Positions 6,235-13,321 of a stretch of 16,374 bases of DNA are shown here, one piece after another. The number at the start of each line of letters is the position of its first letter. The first letter of the stretch is position 1. A model generated the notes under the pieces. It was not told the origin of the DNA, ran no database searches, and saw nothing but the letters and a program-made list of their open reading frames with translations. The stretch comes from Candidatus Fermentithermobacillaceae bacterium UBA3951 (GTDB lineage: Bacteria; Bacillota; Sulfobacillia; Fermentithermobacillales; Fermentithermobacillaceae): assembly GCA_002385465.1 (NCBI GenBank), contig DGDN01000122.1, positions 1-16,374 of the forward strand, given 5' to 3'. Both the position numbers and the translations under genes were made by a program.

Positions 6235-7416
6235 ATGCTCAAGATAGTGCACGCTGCCGATATACACGCCGGGCGTCCGGCTTCGCGAGAACTGGATAAG
6301 GAGAAAGCATCCATAAGGCGCAGGGAGATCGAGACCGGCCTTTTTCGTATCGCAGAGCTCTGCAGGAGGGAAAAGGCGGACTTGCTCCTCCTATCAGGAG
6401 ATCTCTTCGAGCACTCCCATGCAAGGGCTACCTGGGCAAGAGAGGCCGGAGAGGTGTTCCGTTCCATAGGTGGGACCAGGGTGTTCATAAGCCCGGGAAA
6501 CCATGACCCGCTGGTTAGAGATTCTCTGTATAAGACCGTAGATTGGCCGGGAAATGTGACCGTATTTGAAAGCGACCGTATAGGCGAGGTTGTGTTGGAA
6601 GACCTAAGCACCGTAGTCTACGGACTGGGCTGGCGAACGTACTTGGAGCACCGGAGGCTCCTCCAGGGCTTTCGAGGGGCCCGCGACGGGCTTTTCAACA
6701 TACTGGTCATCCACGGGGATGTGGTCTGGAATGCTGGCGCTTCGGATAGCGGGTCCCAGTATCTGCCCATCCATCTTGAGGACCTGGAAGGAACGGGGGT
6801 GGACTATGCGGCGCTGGGCCACATCCACGTGCCGGGGGCGTTCAAGGCGGGCGAGGTGACGGCCGTCTATCCCGGTTGCCCTGAGCCTTTGGATTTCGGC
6901 GACAAGGGCGAGCGTGGGGTGTACCTCGTGACCGCCGCTAGGCGGGAGGGACAAGCCGGGTTCAGCGTCTCTCCGGAGTTCATTCCAATGGCCCTCCGAG
7001 AGATGAGGAGCGAGGACCTGGATATCACGGGCCTTGACACCTTGGAGCGCGTCCGAAATGCCGTCCTTTCCTTTGGAGACTCCTCTGCCAGGAAGCGTGA
7101 CCTGTGGGCTATAAGGCTTACCGGAGTGGTGGAGCCGGAGATCGTGTTTGACATCCGCGAGCTTGAGCGCTCGCTGGGAGACGACTTCTTCTTCCTGCGC
7201 CTTGTCCCCGACTATTCTCCTGGCTATGACTTAGACGCCTTAAGCGACCCTGAGAACTCGAGCCTTGAAGGGCGTTTCGCAAGGCACCTCATGGGACTTC
7301 GAGACGAGCTGGTTGAGAAGGGCGAGGGACGTTCGGCCCGTATTGCGGATCTTGCCCTACAATATGGGCTGGACGCCTTGAGGCAAGGCAAAGTCATACT
7401 CCGGAGGGGGCGGTAG
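6235..7416 (+). CDS. yhaO: YhaO-like metallophosphoesterase / DNA repair exonuclease (SbcD/Mre11 family)
   Basis: A 393-residue calcineurin-like phosphoesterase. The metal-binding motifs are in the expected order: DIH (D9, H11), GD at 55-56, GNHD at 88-91, HGD at 160-162 and GHIH at 195-198. These are the dinuclear Mn/Fe ligands of Mre11/SbcD nucleases. About 200 C-terminal residues follow, as in YhaO, without the long capping region of some SbcD proteins. With the Rad50-like ATPase that starts 2 bases after its stop, it should form a nuclease complex that processes DNA ends or hairpins. Start chosen at 6235 on the ribosome site and family N-terminus. The long leader upstream could allow regulation. 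Family certain; the split between YhaO and SbcD naming rests on the YhaN-type partner. Confidence 0.88.
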   Translation: MLKIVHAADIHAGRPASRELDKEKASIRRREIETGLFRIAELCRREKADLLLLSGDLFEHSHARATWAREAGEVFRSIGGTRVFISPGNHDPLVRDSLYKTVDWPGNVTVFESDRIGEVVLEDLSTVVYGLGWRTYLEHRRLLQGFRGARDGLFNILVIHGDVVWNAGASDSGSQYLPIHLEDLEGTGVDYAALGHIHVPGAFKAGEVTAVYPGCPEPLDFGDKGERGVYLVTAARREGQAGFSVSPEFIPMALREMRSEDLDITGLDTLERVRNAVLSFGDSSARKRDLWAIRLTGVVEPEIVFDIRELERSLGDDFFFLRLVPDYSPGYDLDALSDPENSSLEGRFARHLMGLRDELVEKGEGRSARIADLALQYGLDALRQGKVILRRGR

Positions 7417-7418
7417 GG

Positions 7419-10223
7419 GTGAAGATAAAAAAACTTGCTCCGGCGGCCTTCGGGAAGTTCAGCGGTTCCCGGACAATCGAGCTCTCTGGGGGTCTCAATA
7501 TCATACGGGGTGACAATGAGGCCGGGAAGTCGACTTTGGGCGCATTCATACTCGGCATGTTCTACGGTTTCAAGAAAGAAGGCAGGACCAGGATATCGCG
7601 AGACCCCGAGTACGAGCGCTACCGTCCGTGGACGGGGAAAGCCTACCGGGGCGCGATCGTCTACGAGGATGGCGGGCGTCTTTTCAGGGTCGAGCGTTCT
7701 TTTGACCCGGACATTGTCCGGATCTATGACGACATGACGGGCGAGGACGTGACCCACCTATATTCGCAAGACTCGAGGAAAGAATACGACTTCGCACGCA
7801 AACACTTAGGACTCACCGCCAAAGAGTTTCGGAACACCGTGTGGATAGGCCAGCTCGGGAGCCCTCAGGAGCCCGGGCTCGGGGCCGAGATACAGGGCAA
7901 GCTGGGAGACATCCTTCAGGGCGGGAGCCAGGATGTATCGCTTGTGCGAGCCTTGTCGGCTCTATCCGACGAGAGGGCCAAAATCAAAGCCCCGCGAAGC
8001 CTGAAGGCCAAGCTGGACATCGTACAGCAAGAGATAGCCGAGCTCTCTCGTGAACTCAAGTCCGCCAAGGAACGGGCGGAGGAGCTCCGAGGGTGGCTCA
8101 TTGAGGCATCAGACCTTTCGAGGGAAAAGGAACGCCTGGAAGAGCAGGTTTCCCGGGGGGATTGGGAGCTCTCCCGGCTCAGGCACGCGATGCTGAAAGG
8201 GCTTCTTGCCGAGGCAGAAGATCTCCGGGGCCTCATAAGAGAGACCCAGGCCCGGTTGGAAGAGCTCCTGTGGGCGAAAGACGTTCCACAGGGCGCCGGA
8301 GAACAGTACCTGGCTCTAAAGCAGGAGATAGACGCCGCCTTGCGGCGCCGGGAAGAGGCGGAGGAGGAGCTTTCTCGGCTTGAGCAAAGGGCCAAAGGGG
8401 TGGAGGCCAAGCTGTTGGCGTCCGTGCCCTCCGGTGAGAGCGGTGTTGATGAAGCGGCCCTCATGTCCCTCTATTCCAAATACTCAAGCGCAAAAGCCGC
8501 GGCCTCCAAGAGCGAGCGTGCCGCCAACGAGGCCCGGAAAGAACTCAGAGCTAGAGAGGAAGAAGGGCGAATCAAGGGATATCCCGACGAAGAGTTCAAC
8601 AAGGAAATACTCAAGGAAGCGGAAGAGCTCCAAGAGACGGTTACCTTGGCCGAGAAAGCCAAGTCAAAGATGGAACTGGAGGTAGAACGGGCAAGGTCTC
8701 AGGTTGTGTCCAGGAGGATGAGCGGCGGGCCCGGTTGGTTGTACGCCTTTGCACTCACATCTCTGGGTATCGCGGTGGCCCTCACAGTAATGGCCATGCC
8801 CATGAGCTGGGCGGCATTTGGTGTGGCTTTGGCCCTCTTGGCCGCCGGGGTGTATCGCCAGAGCGTGGCCACCAAGCTGCGGCGTGAAGACGAAGCGGTC
8901 CTCGCCCAGAAGGAGCGCGAAGTGGAGGAGCAGGAGGAGAGGATCGAGTCGGCCAGGAGATCGCTTGAGGAGTACCTTGCCGTTCTCGGCGCGAAATCTG
9001 TGGAGGAACTGAGGACCGTGGCCCGCGAGCTGGACCTCTACCTCGCCCGGCTAAGGAGCGCGAGGGACCGCTATGAGGCGGCGCACAAGTTCTGGTTTGA
9101 GACTTCTCAGGAGTTCTCGGCCATAGAGAAAGAACTGGTGGAACTGCTTAAGTCATTGGGCTCTCTGGAAGCCGGCGAGGCGATTACCGACTCCGCCGTG
9201 AACTCGGGGAGGCAGAAGCTGGCCACTGTGGCCTCCCTCAAGAGAGACCTGGCAACTCTTAGTGAGCGGATAGACGAGGCGCGTGACCTTCTCACCCAGT
9301 TGGATGAGCACCTTTCCGGGCTGAGGACGAAGGAGGCGGAAGTGTTTGCCGCCTGCGGGGTCGTGAGCCTCGCGGAATTCGAGAAAAAACTGGCCGCCAA
9401 AAAGGAGTGCGATGAGGCCGAGAGGACTCTTTCCGAATACAGGAGCCGGCTTCAGGCCCTACTGTCGGGGCGGGACCCGGGAGAGATCGCGGAAGAAGTC
9501 GCCCGGTTGGAGGCTCATCTTGCCGTAAAATCGCGGCAAGCCGCGGAAGGCGAAGTTGTCTTGAGCGGTGCGGTCTCGGAAAGCGATTACGAAGCCAAGC
9601 GGAGGGTCCAAGACTCGGTCAAGGCGCGTCTCGGAGAGGTAAGGGCACGGCTTGCAGCCCTTGAAAACGGGATCCGTCTCCGGATGGAAGACACGAGGCC
9701 GGTCTTTGAGATCGAGGAAGACCTGGCACGAAAGCGGGCGATTGAGGAGGAGCTCCTGATGGATTGGGAGGCCCTCGACCTCGCTTACAAAACCCTTTCG
9801 GAGCTGTCCAAGAGCCTGAGGCGTGAGTTCGCCCCCGAACTAAACAGGCGTGTGGGCGAGATCATGAAGAAGATCACGTCGGGAAGGTACCGAGATATCA
9901 GGATATCGCCGGACCTTGAGATAAGCGTGGTCCATCCGGAGACCGGAAGCCAGGTGGACGTGTCTTCCTTGTCGGGAGGTACCGTTGACCAGTGTTACTT
10001 CGCCCTCCGGGTAGCCATTGCTGAGGCTATAACAAGAAAGGAAGAGATCCCGTTCTTCCTGGATGATTCTTTCGTGCAGTATGACGACAACCGGCTGGCC
10101 GGAGCTCTGGAAATACTGGCGGCCCTCGCCGAGAGGCACCAGATACTCTTGTTTTCTTGTCACGGCAGGGAGGAGGCCATTGCCGGCAAGCTCGGGATCC
10201 CATTTCGGAAGATAGAGTTGTGA
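7419..10223 (+). CDS. yhaN: YhaN-like AAA/SMC-type ATPase with central membrane segments (SbcC/Rad50-like)
   Basis: A 934-residue ATPase. The N-terminus has the Walker A loop GDNEAGKS (31-38) preceded by FGKFSGSRTIELSGGLNII, the usual pattern of YhaN-type AAA domains. Two long Glu/Arg/Ala-rich coiled-coil arms follow. They are separated by two hydrophobic segments at about 440-458 and 464-479, which would tether the hinge end to the membrane. The C-terminus has the ABC signature SSLSGGT (849-855), Walker B FFLDDS (879-884) and the switch His in FSCHGR (H915). It should dimerise over ATP and drive the YhaO nuclease encoded just upstream (2-base gap). GTG start at 7419 with GGAGGGGGCGG at 7403-7413. 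Membrane placement is inferred from hydrophobicity; there is no zinc-hook CxxC at the hinge. Confidence 0.87.
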   Translation: MKIKKLAPAAFGKFSGSRTIELSGGLNIIRGDNEAGKSTLGAFILGMFYGFKKEGRTRISRDPEYERYRPWTGKAYRGAIVYEDGGRLFRVERSFDPDIVRIYDDMTGEDVTHLYSQDSRKEYDFARKHLGLTAKEFRNTVWIGQLGSPQEPGLGAEIQGKLGDILQGGSQDVSLVRALSALSDERAKIKAPRSLKAKLDIVQQEIAELSRELKSAKERAEELRGWLIEASDLSREKERLEEQVSRGDWELSRLRHAMLKGLLAEAEDLRGLIRETQARLEELLWAKDVPQGAGEQYLALKQEIDAALRRREEAEEELSRLEQRAKGVEAKLLASVPSGESGVDEAALMSLYSKYSSAKAAASKSERAANEARKELRAREEEGRIKGYPDEEFNKEILKEAEELQETVTLAEKAKSKMELEVERARSQVVSRRMSGGPGWLYAFALTSLGIAVALTVMAMPMSWAAFGVALALLAAGVYRQSVATKLRREDEAVLAQKEREVEEQEERIESARRSLEEYLAVLGAKSVEELRTVARELDLYLARLRSARDRYEAAHKFWFETSQEFSAIEKELVELLKSLGSLEAGEAITDSAVNSGRQKLATVASLKRDLATLSERIDEARDLLTQLDEHLSGLRTKEAEVFAACGVVSLAEFEKKLAAKKECDEAERTLSEYRSRLQALLSGRDPGEIAEEVARLEAHLAVKSRQAAEGEVVLSGAVSESDYEAKRRVQDSVKARLGEVRARLAALENGIRLRMEDTRPVFEIEEDLARKRAIEEELLMDWEALDLAYKTLSELSKSLRREFAPELNRRVGEIMKKITSGRYRDIRISPDLEISVVHPETGSQVDVSSLSGGTVDQCYFALRVAIAEAITRKEEIPFFLDDSFVQYDDNRLAGALEILAALAERHQILLFSCHGREEAIAGKLGIPFRKIEL

Positions 10224-10260
10224 TGCGCCTCGTAGCGAGACTGAAAGCTCTTGAGGTCCG

Positions 10261-10268
10261 GTGGGGGA
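10261..10268 (+). promoter_or_regulatory. Ribosome binding site that sets the hydrolase start
   Basis: GTGGGGGA lies 9 bases before the GTG at 10278. The upstream in-frame TTG at 10251 would place this site inside the gene and add a Gly-rich stretch that is not part of the hydrolase fold. Confidence 0.5.
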
Positions 10269-10277
10269 ATTGATCCT

Positions 10278-11015
10278 GTGAAAAGCGAGATTAGAGCCAT
10301 CCTCATCCACGGGGCCGCGAGTTCTAGGCGTATTTGGATGAGACTCCTCGAGGCCATGGAGTCCCCGGAGGAGATCCTCACTCCGGACATCCCCGGGATG
10401 GGCGACGCTCAGTTGCCCGGAGGCGCCCCTTTGTCTTTCGAGGGATGGCTGGCTTATTTCCGCTCGCTTGGGTCGGGGCGACGGGTGCACCTGGTAGGGC
10501 ATTCCCTGGGCGGCGCCATCGCCGTTCACCTGGCGAGAGAACCCTGGGTTGCAAGCGTAACACTGATCGCGCCGGCCACCCGGGCCTATTGCGAATCCCG
10601 GCGCATTGCCTCACGTAGCGGCAGGGACCCCGGTTCCATAGTGTTCGAGAGACCTTTGAATAGACTGGTCGCATGGCCGGGACGCATCTCCCGGGAAGAT
10701 GCGGAAGTCTTGCGGGAAGATTACGCCAAAGCGGGCCCGCTGCTTTCTAGGGGCGTTCCGTGGCCGCCGTATCCCATGGACGAAGCGGAATACCTGAGCG
10801 GAAAGCCGGTCCTCTTGGTTTACGGCGAGGAAGACGCCGTAATACCCACCTTCTATTTCCGGCGCTTGGGCGAGGACCTTTTAGCGGAAGGGGTATGCGT
10901 AACGACGGTCTGTTTGCCGGGGTGCGGCCACATCCCACAGCTGGAAGAGCCATGGGCCCTGACGCGGGTTCTCAGTTCTTTTTGGGCACAACCGGGTCTT
11001 TCCGGGTGCGATTAG
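10278..11015 (+). CDS. Alpha/beta hydrolase
   Basis: A 245-residue alpha/beta-fold hydrolase. The N-terminal strand ends in the oxyanion-hole motif LIHGAASS (9-16). The nucleophile elbow is GHSLGG with S76. The acid is probably D186 in VYGEEDAVIP, and the catalytic His is H218 in GCGHIPQLEEP. A cap-like insertion covers about 100-170. The catalytic triad is complete, so an esterase, lipase or related activity is expected; the substrate cannot be read from sequence. It starts 54 bases after yhaN and may be read through from that operon, but nothing ties it to DNA repair. It is convergent with the glycosylase gene, 33 bases apart, with no clear terminator between them. Confidence 0.85.
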   Translation: MKSEIRAILIHGAASSRRIWMRLLEAMESPEEILTPDIPGMGDAQLPGGAPLSFEGWLAYFRSLGSGRRVHLVGHSLGGAIAVHLAREPWVASVTLIAPATRAYCESRRIASRSGRDPGSIVFERPLNRLVAWPGRISREDAEVLREDYAKAGPLLSRGVPWPPYPMDEAEYLSGKPVLLVYGEEDAVIPTFYFRRLGEDLLAEGVCVTTVCLPGCGHIPQLEEPWALTRVLSSFWAQPGLSGCD

Positions 11016-11048
11016 GCCTATTGGGTAGGGGTGGACTTGGGTTTCCCG

Positions 11049-11750
11049 CTATTCCGGGTAATCCACTTTCATTTTGGAAGGCCCGGTGCCTTTCACCACG
11101 AACCTCCACGGATAGTGCTTCGCTTCTCCCGAGTTCCCGACTCCAACTCGTTTTGTAACAAGGTATGGAGGCCGCCGGTCCATGCCTTCCGGGGGGTAGG
11201 CAACGAAGATGTCGTACCCTGCTCTTACGGAGCCTTCCGGTGCTGCACCGCTTGAAGCCCGGTACGCCTCAGCCCGGCATTCCTCCGTAAGGCCTGTCCC
11301 GTTGTCCGCTCCCGTGATAGACAAAGCCTGACACAACCTGCCCGGACCTTCAGCGTAAGGCACCGTGCCTTTCCGGCGTTCGGCCATGAGTTCAATGCCC
11401 GCTATGGGCTCTATGGAGCGGATGAGCACGGCGTGTGGGGTCCCTTCGGGCGCTGCCACCACGTTCAGCATCCAGTGCAGCCCGTAGGTGAAGTAGACGT
11501 ACGCTCGTCCCGGAGGGCCGTACATGACTTCGTTCCTTGACGTCCTCAGGCCACCGAACGCATGGCAGGCCCTGTCTTCCGGGCCCTCGTAGGCCTCAAC
11601 TTCGATAATCCTTCCGGCGGTGAGGCCCTCCGGAGTCAGGCGGACCAAGATCGTCCCCAAGAGCCGGGGAGCCAGCTCCAGGGCACGGACTGAACAAGAC
11701 CGGGAGGTCAGGCGCGGGAGGTTCAAGATGTCTTGATCTCCGAGCGTCAT
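11049..11750 (-). CDS. DNA-3-methyladenine glycosylase, AAG/MPG family
   Basis: A 233-residue homologue of human AAG/MPG and bacterial relatives. These monofunctional glycosylases flip out and remove alkylated or deaminated purines (3-methyladenine, hypoxanthine) in base excision repair. Visible family motifs: ALELAPRLLG near the start, GRIIEVEAYEGPEDRACHAF (E52 aligns with the catalytic Glu125, Y54 with Tyr127 and H63 with His136 of the human enzyme), RNEVMYGPPGRAYVYFTYG, the substrate-loop NVV, EGPGRLCQALSIT, and the C-terminal YPWRFVV. Length is typical of bacterial members. It is the only reverse-strand gene and is divergent from the OsmC gene. AAGGGAAGTGAAGGGG lies just before the ATG. 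It is placed between repair and nucleotide genes, but as an independent transcription unit. Confidence 0.92.
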   Translation of the reverse strand: MTLGDQDILNLPRLTSRSCSVRALELAPRLLGTILVRLTPEGLTAGRIIEVEAYEGPEDRACHAFGGLRTSRNEVMYGPPGRAYVYFTYGLHWMLNVVAAPEGTPHAVLIRSIEPIAGIELMAERRKGTVPYAEGPGRLCQALSITGADNGTGLTEECRAEAYRASSGAAPEGSVRAGYDIFVAYPPEGMDRRPPYLVTKRVGVGNSGEAKHYPWRFVVKGTGPSKMKVDYPE

Positions 11751-11755
11751 ACCCC

Positions 11756-11784
11756 TTCACTTCCCTTCCCAGAGGTACTATGAT
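11756..11784 (+). promoter_or_regulatory. Candidate sigma-70 promoter for the osmC-thioesterase pair, with symmetric -10
   Basis: TTCACT at 11756-11761 (4 of 6 to TTGACA), a 17-base spacer, then TATGAT at 11779-11784 (5 of 6 to TATAAT). The -10 sits in the perfect palindrome TATGATCATA (11779-11788), so TATGAT is also present on the - strand, facing the divergent glycosylase gene; the - strand -35 is poor (TAGAGC at 17 bases). The predicted start is about 45 bases before the OsmC start codon. Confidence 0.4.
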
Positions 11785-11818
11785 CATACATGCATGCTCT
11801 TTTGAGCTCTACCCTAAG

Positions 11819-11826
11819 AAAGGAGG
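11819..11826 (+). promoter_or_regulatory. Strong ribosome binding site of the OsmC gene (GTG start)
   Basis: AAAGGAGG lies 9 bases before the GTG at 11836. It is one of the best matches to the anti-Shine-Dalgarno sequence in the window and fixes the non-ATG start. Confidence 0.7.
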
Positions 11827-11835
11827 CGCCCAGGC

Positions 11836-12225
11836 GTGGCAGATACCCAGAAAATTACCGCTCGCGCCCTAGAAAACAGCTTCCTGTGCGTCGACTCAAA
11901 AGGAGCCGAGGTCAGCGTACGCGGGACAGGACCTCGTGCCACCGATCTTCTGCTCATGTCAGTGGCAGGATGCAGCGGCTCAGTGCTTAAGTCAGTGCTG
12001 GCCAAGGAAGGCTTCACGCCCAGAAAGCTCGAGATGACCTTCGAAGGCGTGAGGGCTGTCGGTGGTCCACCTAGGTTCGAAACCATAAACGCCCACTATG
12101 ATGTGGAGTGTTCCGGGCTCACCGAAGACAAACTCAAGGAGTGCCTTGAAGCGACCGAATTGGCCTGCCCCGTCATTCAAACCCTGAACGTCAAGACGAA
12201 CATCACGTTCACCCTGAACAAGTAA
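11836..12225 (+). CDS. OsmC family protein (thiol-dependent peroxidase fold)
   Basis: A 129-residue OsmC-like protein. The two conserved cysteines are present: C46 in LLMSVAGCSGS at the start of the long central helix, and C111 in ELACPVIQTL. In characterised OsmC/Ohr proteins this pair reduces organic hydroperoxides. The sequence is shorter than Ohr and closer to the general OsmC/YhfA-type group, for which activity is less certain. A basic and acidic loop (DSKGAEVSV) precedes the first Cys. The gene is led by a strong ribosome site and a plausible sigma-70 promoter, and its stop is 1 base before the thioesterase start, so the two are surely co-translated. Peroxide defence is a family-based inference. 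Confidence 0.88.
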   Translation: MADTQKITARALENSFLCVDSKGAEVSVRGTGPRATDLLLMSVAGCSGSVLKSVLAKEGFTPRKLEMTFEGVRAVGGPPRFETINAHYDVECSGLTEDKLKECLEATELACPVIQTLNVKTNITFTLNK

Positions 12226-12226
12226 G

Positions 12227-12643
12227 ATGAAGCTTGTAGAGATAGGCATTCAAGGCAGGGCCACGGTCAAAGTCACTCAGTCTAACCTCGCTTCCTCAAC
12301 CGGCAGCGGGGCGGTGGACGTCTTTTCCACCCCCAGCCTTGTCCTCCTTATGGAGGAAGCGGCCATGGACGCGCTCAAACCCTATATGGAGCCCGGAGAG
12401 TCCAGCGTGGGCACCCTAGTCAATATCAGGCATATTTCGCCTACGCCCCTTGGCCTTACCGTTACAGCCACCGCCACTTTGACCGAAATCGACGGGCGGC
12501 GACTTGTTTTTCACGTTGAAGCCCGCGACGAACTGGACAAAGTAGGCGAGGGCACCCACGAGAGGTTCCTCATTTCGGTCGACCGTTTTATTTCTCGGGC
12601 CCGTGAGAAATCCACAAGGAGAAATACATCTAGCGTAGAATAG
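12227..12643 (+). CDS. FlK-like hotdog-fold acyl-CoA thioesterase
   Basis: A 138-residue single hotdog domain. It aligns without gaps over the active site to the fluoroacetyl-CoA thioesterase FlK: T35, E43 and H69 occupy the places of catalytic Thr42, Glu50 and His76 with identical spacing (8 and 26 residues), and EPGESSVGT, GRRLVFHVEA and GEGTHERFL match family blocks. The two Phe residues that gate the fluoroacetyl pocket in FlK (33 and 36, from memory) correspond to T26 and G29 here. Fluoroacetyl-CoA specificity is therefore not expected; a general short acyl-CoA or other thioester substrate is more likely. ATG follows the OsmC stop by 1 base with no clear ribosome site of its own, pointing to translational coupling. 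The last 20 bases of the gene overlap a possible NrdR box. Confidence 0.83.
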   Translation: MKLVEIGIQGRATVKVTQSNLASSTGSGAVDVFSTPSLVLLMEEAAMDALKPYMEPGESSVGTLVNIRHISPTPLGLTVTATATLTEIDGRRLVFHVEARDELDKVGEGTHERFLISVDRFISRAREKSTRRNTSSVE

Positions 12644-12667
12644 GAGCCTTGTACCCAGATATAGCGC
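12621..12667 (+). promoter_or_regulatory. Two weak NrdR-box-like sites 31 bases apart, upstream of nrdR
   Basis: Against the consensus as I remember it (ACACwATATATwGTGT), 12621-12636 (GAAATACATCTAGCGT) matches 10 of 16 and 12652-12667 (TACCCAGATATAGCGC) matches 9 of 16. Their start-to-start distance of 31 bases equals the three-turn spacing usual for paired NrdR boxes. The second box would sit between a poor -35 (TTGTAC, 12649-12654) and -10 (TATGTT, 12673-12678). If real, NrdR represses its own operon. Confidence 0.3.
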
Positions 12668-12714
12668 ACACATATGTTTGATCGCGCTTTCTTTGGGGTA
12701 TCCTGTCCGCGAAG

Positions 12715-12721
12715 GGTGGAG
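12715..12721 (+). promoter_or_regulatory. Ribosome binding site that sets the TTG start of nrdR
   Basis: GGTGGAG lies 7 bases before the TTG at 12729. It places the first Cys at residue 3 (MKCPFCG), which is the invariant NrdR start; the longer frame from 12678 would add 17 residues before it. Confidence 0.75.
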
Positions 12722-12728
12722 TGGCTCC

Positions 12729-13217
12729 TTGAAATGCCCATTCTGCGGTTTTCTTGACTCCAGGGTCCTGGAATCTCGTCCGACCGACGAAGATGCCGCC
12801 ATACGCAGGCGTCGAGAGTGTCCGCATTGCGGCCGCCGCTTCACCACGTACGAACGGGTCGAAGAGACTCCCCTCTTGGTGATTAAGAAGGACGGAAGTC
12901 GAGAGATGTTTTCCCGGCAGAAGATTTTGTCGGGGATGCTGCGAGCTTGCGAGAAGCGCCCCATACCCCTGGAGACCTTGGAGGAGGCGGCGTTTGAGGT
13001 GGAACGCGCCCTTAGGGAGACGGGGAGGGGCGAGGTGACTTCGAAAGAGACCGGCGAGATGGTTATGGAGAAGCTCCGGGCTATCGATGATGTTGCCTAT
13101 GTCCGGTTTGCGTCGGTCTACAGGGAATTCACCGATCTCATGGGTTTTCGTGAGGAACTTGAGAGGATTCTGAGGGATAAGGAGGGCAAGCAGGAAACCG
13201 AAGACCCTGGCGACTGA
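12729..13217 (+). CDS. nrdR: Transcriptional regulator NrdR
   Basis: A 162-residue NrdR, the ATP/dATP-sensing repressor of ribonucleotide reductase genes. The N-terminal zinc ribbon has C3-x2-C6 and C31-x2-C34 (KCPFCG and CPHCGRRFTTYERV). An ATP-cone domain follows at about 46-136, with the typical VIKKDGSREMFSRQKI start and VAYVRFASVYREF end. Length is normal for the family (about 150-160). It starts with TTG at 12729 on family grounds and a good ribosome site. It lies directly upstream of the class II reductase gene (104 bases), its expected target, and is likely co-transcribed with it. Weak NrdR-box-like sequences lie just upstream of nrdR and none was found in the nrdR-nrdJ gap. Confidence 0.95.
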   Translation: MKCPFCGFLDSRVLESRPTDEDAAIRRRRECPHCGRRFTTYERVEETPLLVIKKDGSREMFSRQKILSGMLRACEKRPIPLETLEEAAFEVERALRETGRGEVTSKETGEMVMEKLRAIDDVAYVRFASVYREFTDLMGFREELERILRDKEGKQETEDPGD

Positions 13218-13321
13218 AGTTCCTATGAGAGCTTCTAGGCATCGGGCCTATGTGGGGGAGAGTACCAGCGGAGGTAACCAAAATAGAGAGAAGGCCTTGA
13301 GCCGGTGGGAGGCAGTACAGG
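13218..13321 (+). other. nrdR-nrdJ intergenic spacer with the nrdJ ribosome site
   Basis: 104 bases. A small hairpin, TAGGC-ATCGG-GCCTA, is possible at 13236-13250, without a T-run. The ribosome site GGTGGGAGG at 13304-13312 lies 9 bases before the TTG at 13322. An ATG at 13250 is in the nrdJ frame but is cut off by TGA at 13298-13300, so TTG is the first usable start. No NrdR box and no room for a cobalamin riboswitch. Confidence 0.6.

Noticed and set aside
5995..6267. 90-residue - strand frame in the gap before yhaO
   Set aside because: Arg/Ser-rich composition typical of antisense frames, overlaps the yhaO start, no family resemblance.
9840..10529. 229-residue open frame on the - strand
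   Set aside because: It runs across the C-terminus of the YhaN-like gene and the start of the hydrolase, both well supported.
11013..11048. Intrinsic terminator between the convergent hydrolase and glycosylase genes
   Set aside because: Only a 4-pair CCTA/TAGG hairpin without a T-run was found.
13250..13300. Upstream ATG in frame with nrdJ, read as a recoded or broken N-terminus
   Set aside because: The in-frame TGA at 13298 is followed by a good ribosome site and a TTG that gives the normal family N-terminus, so no recoding is needed.
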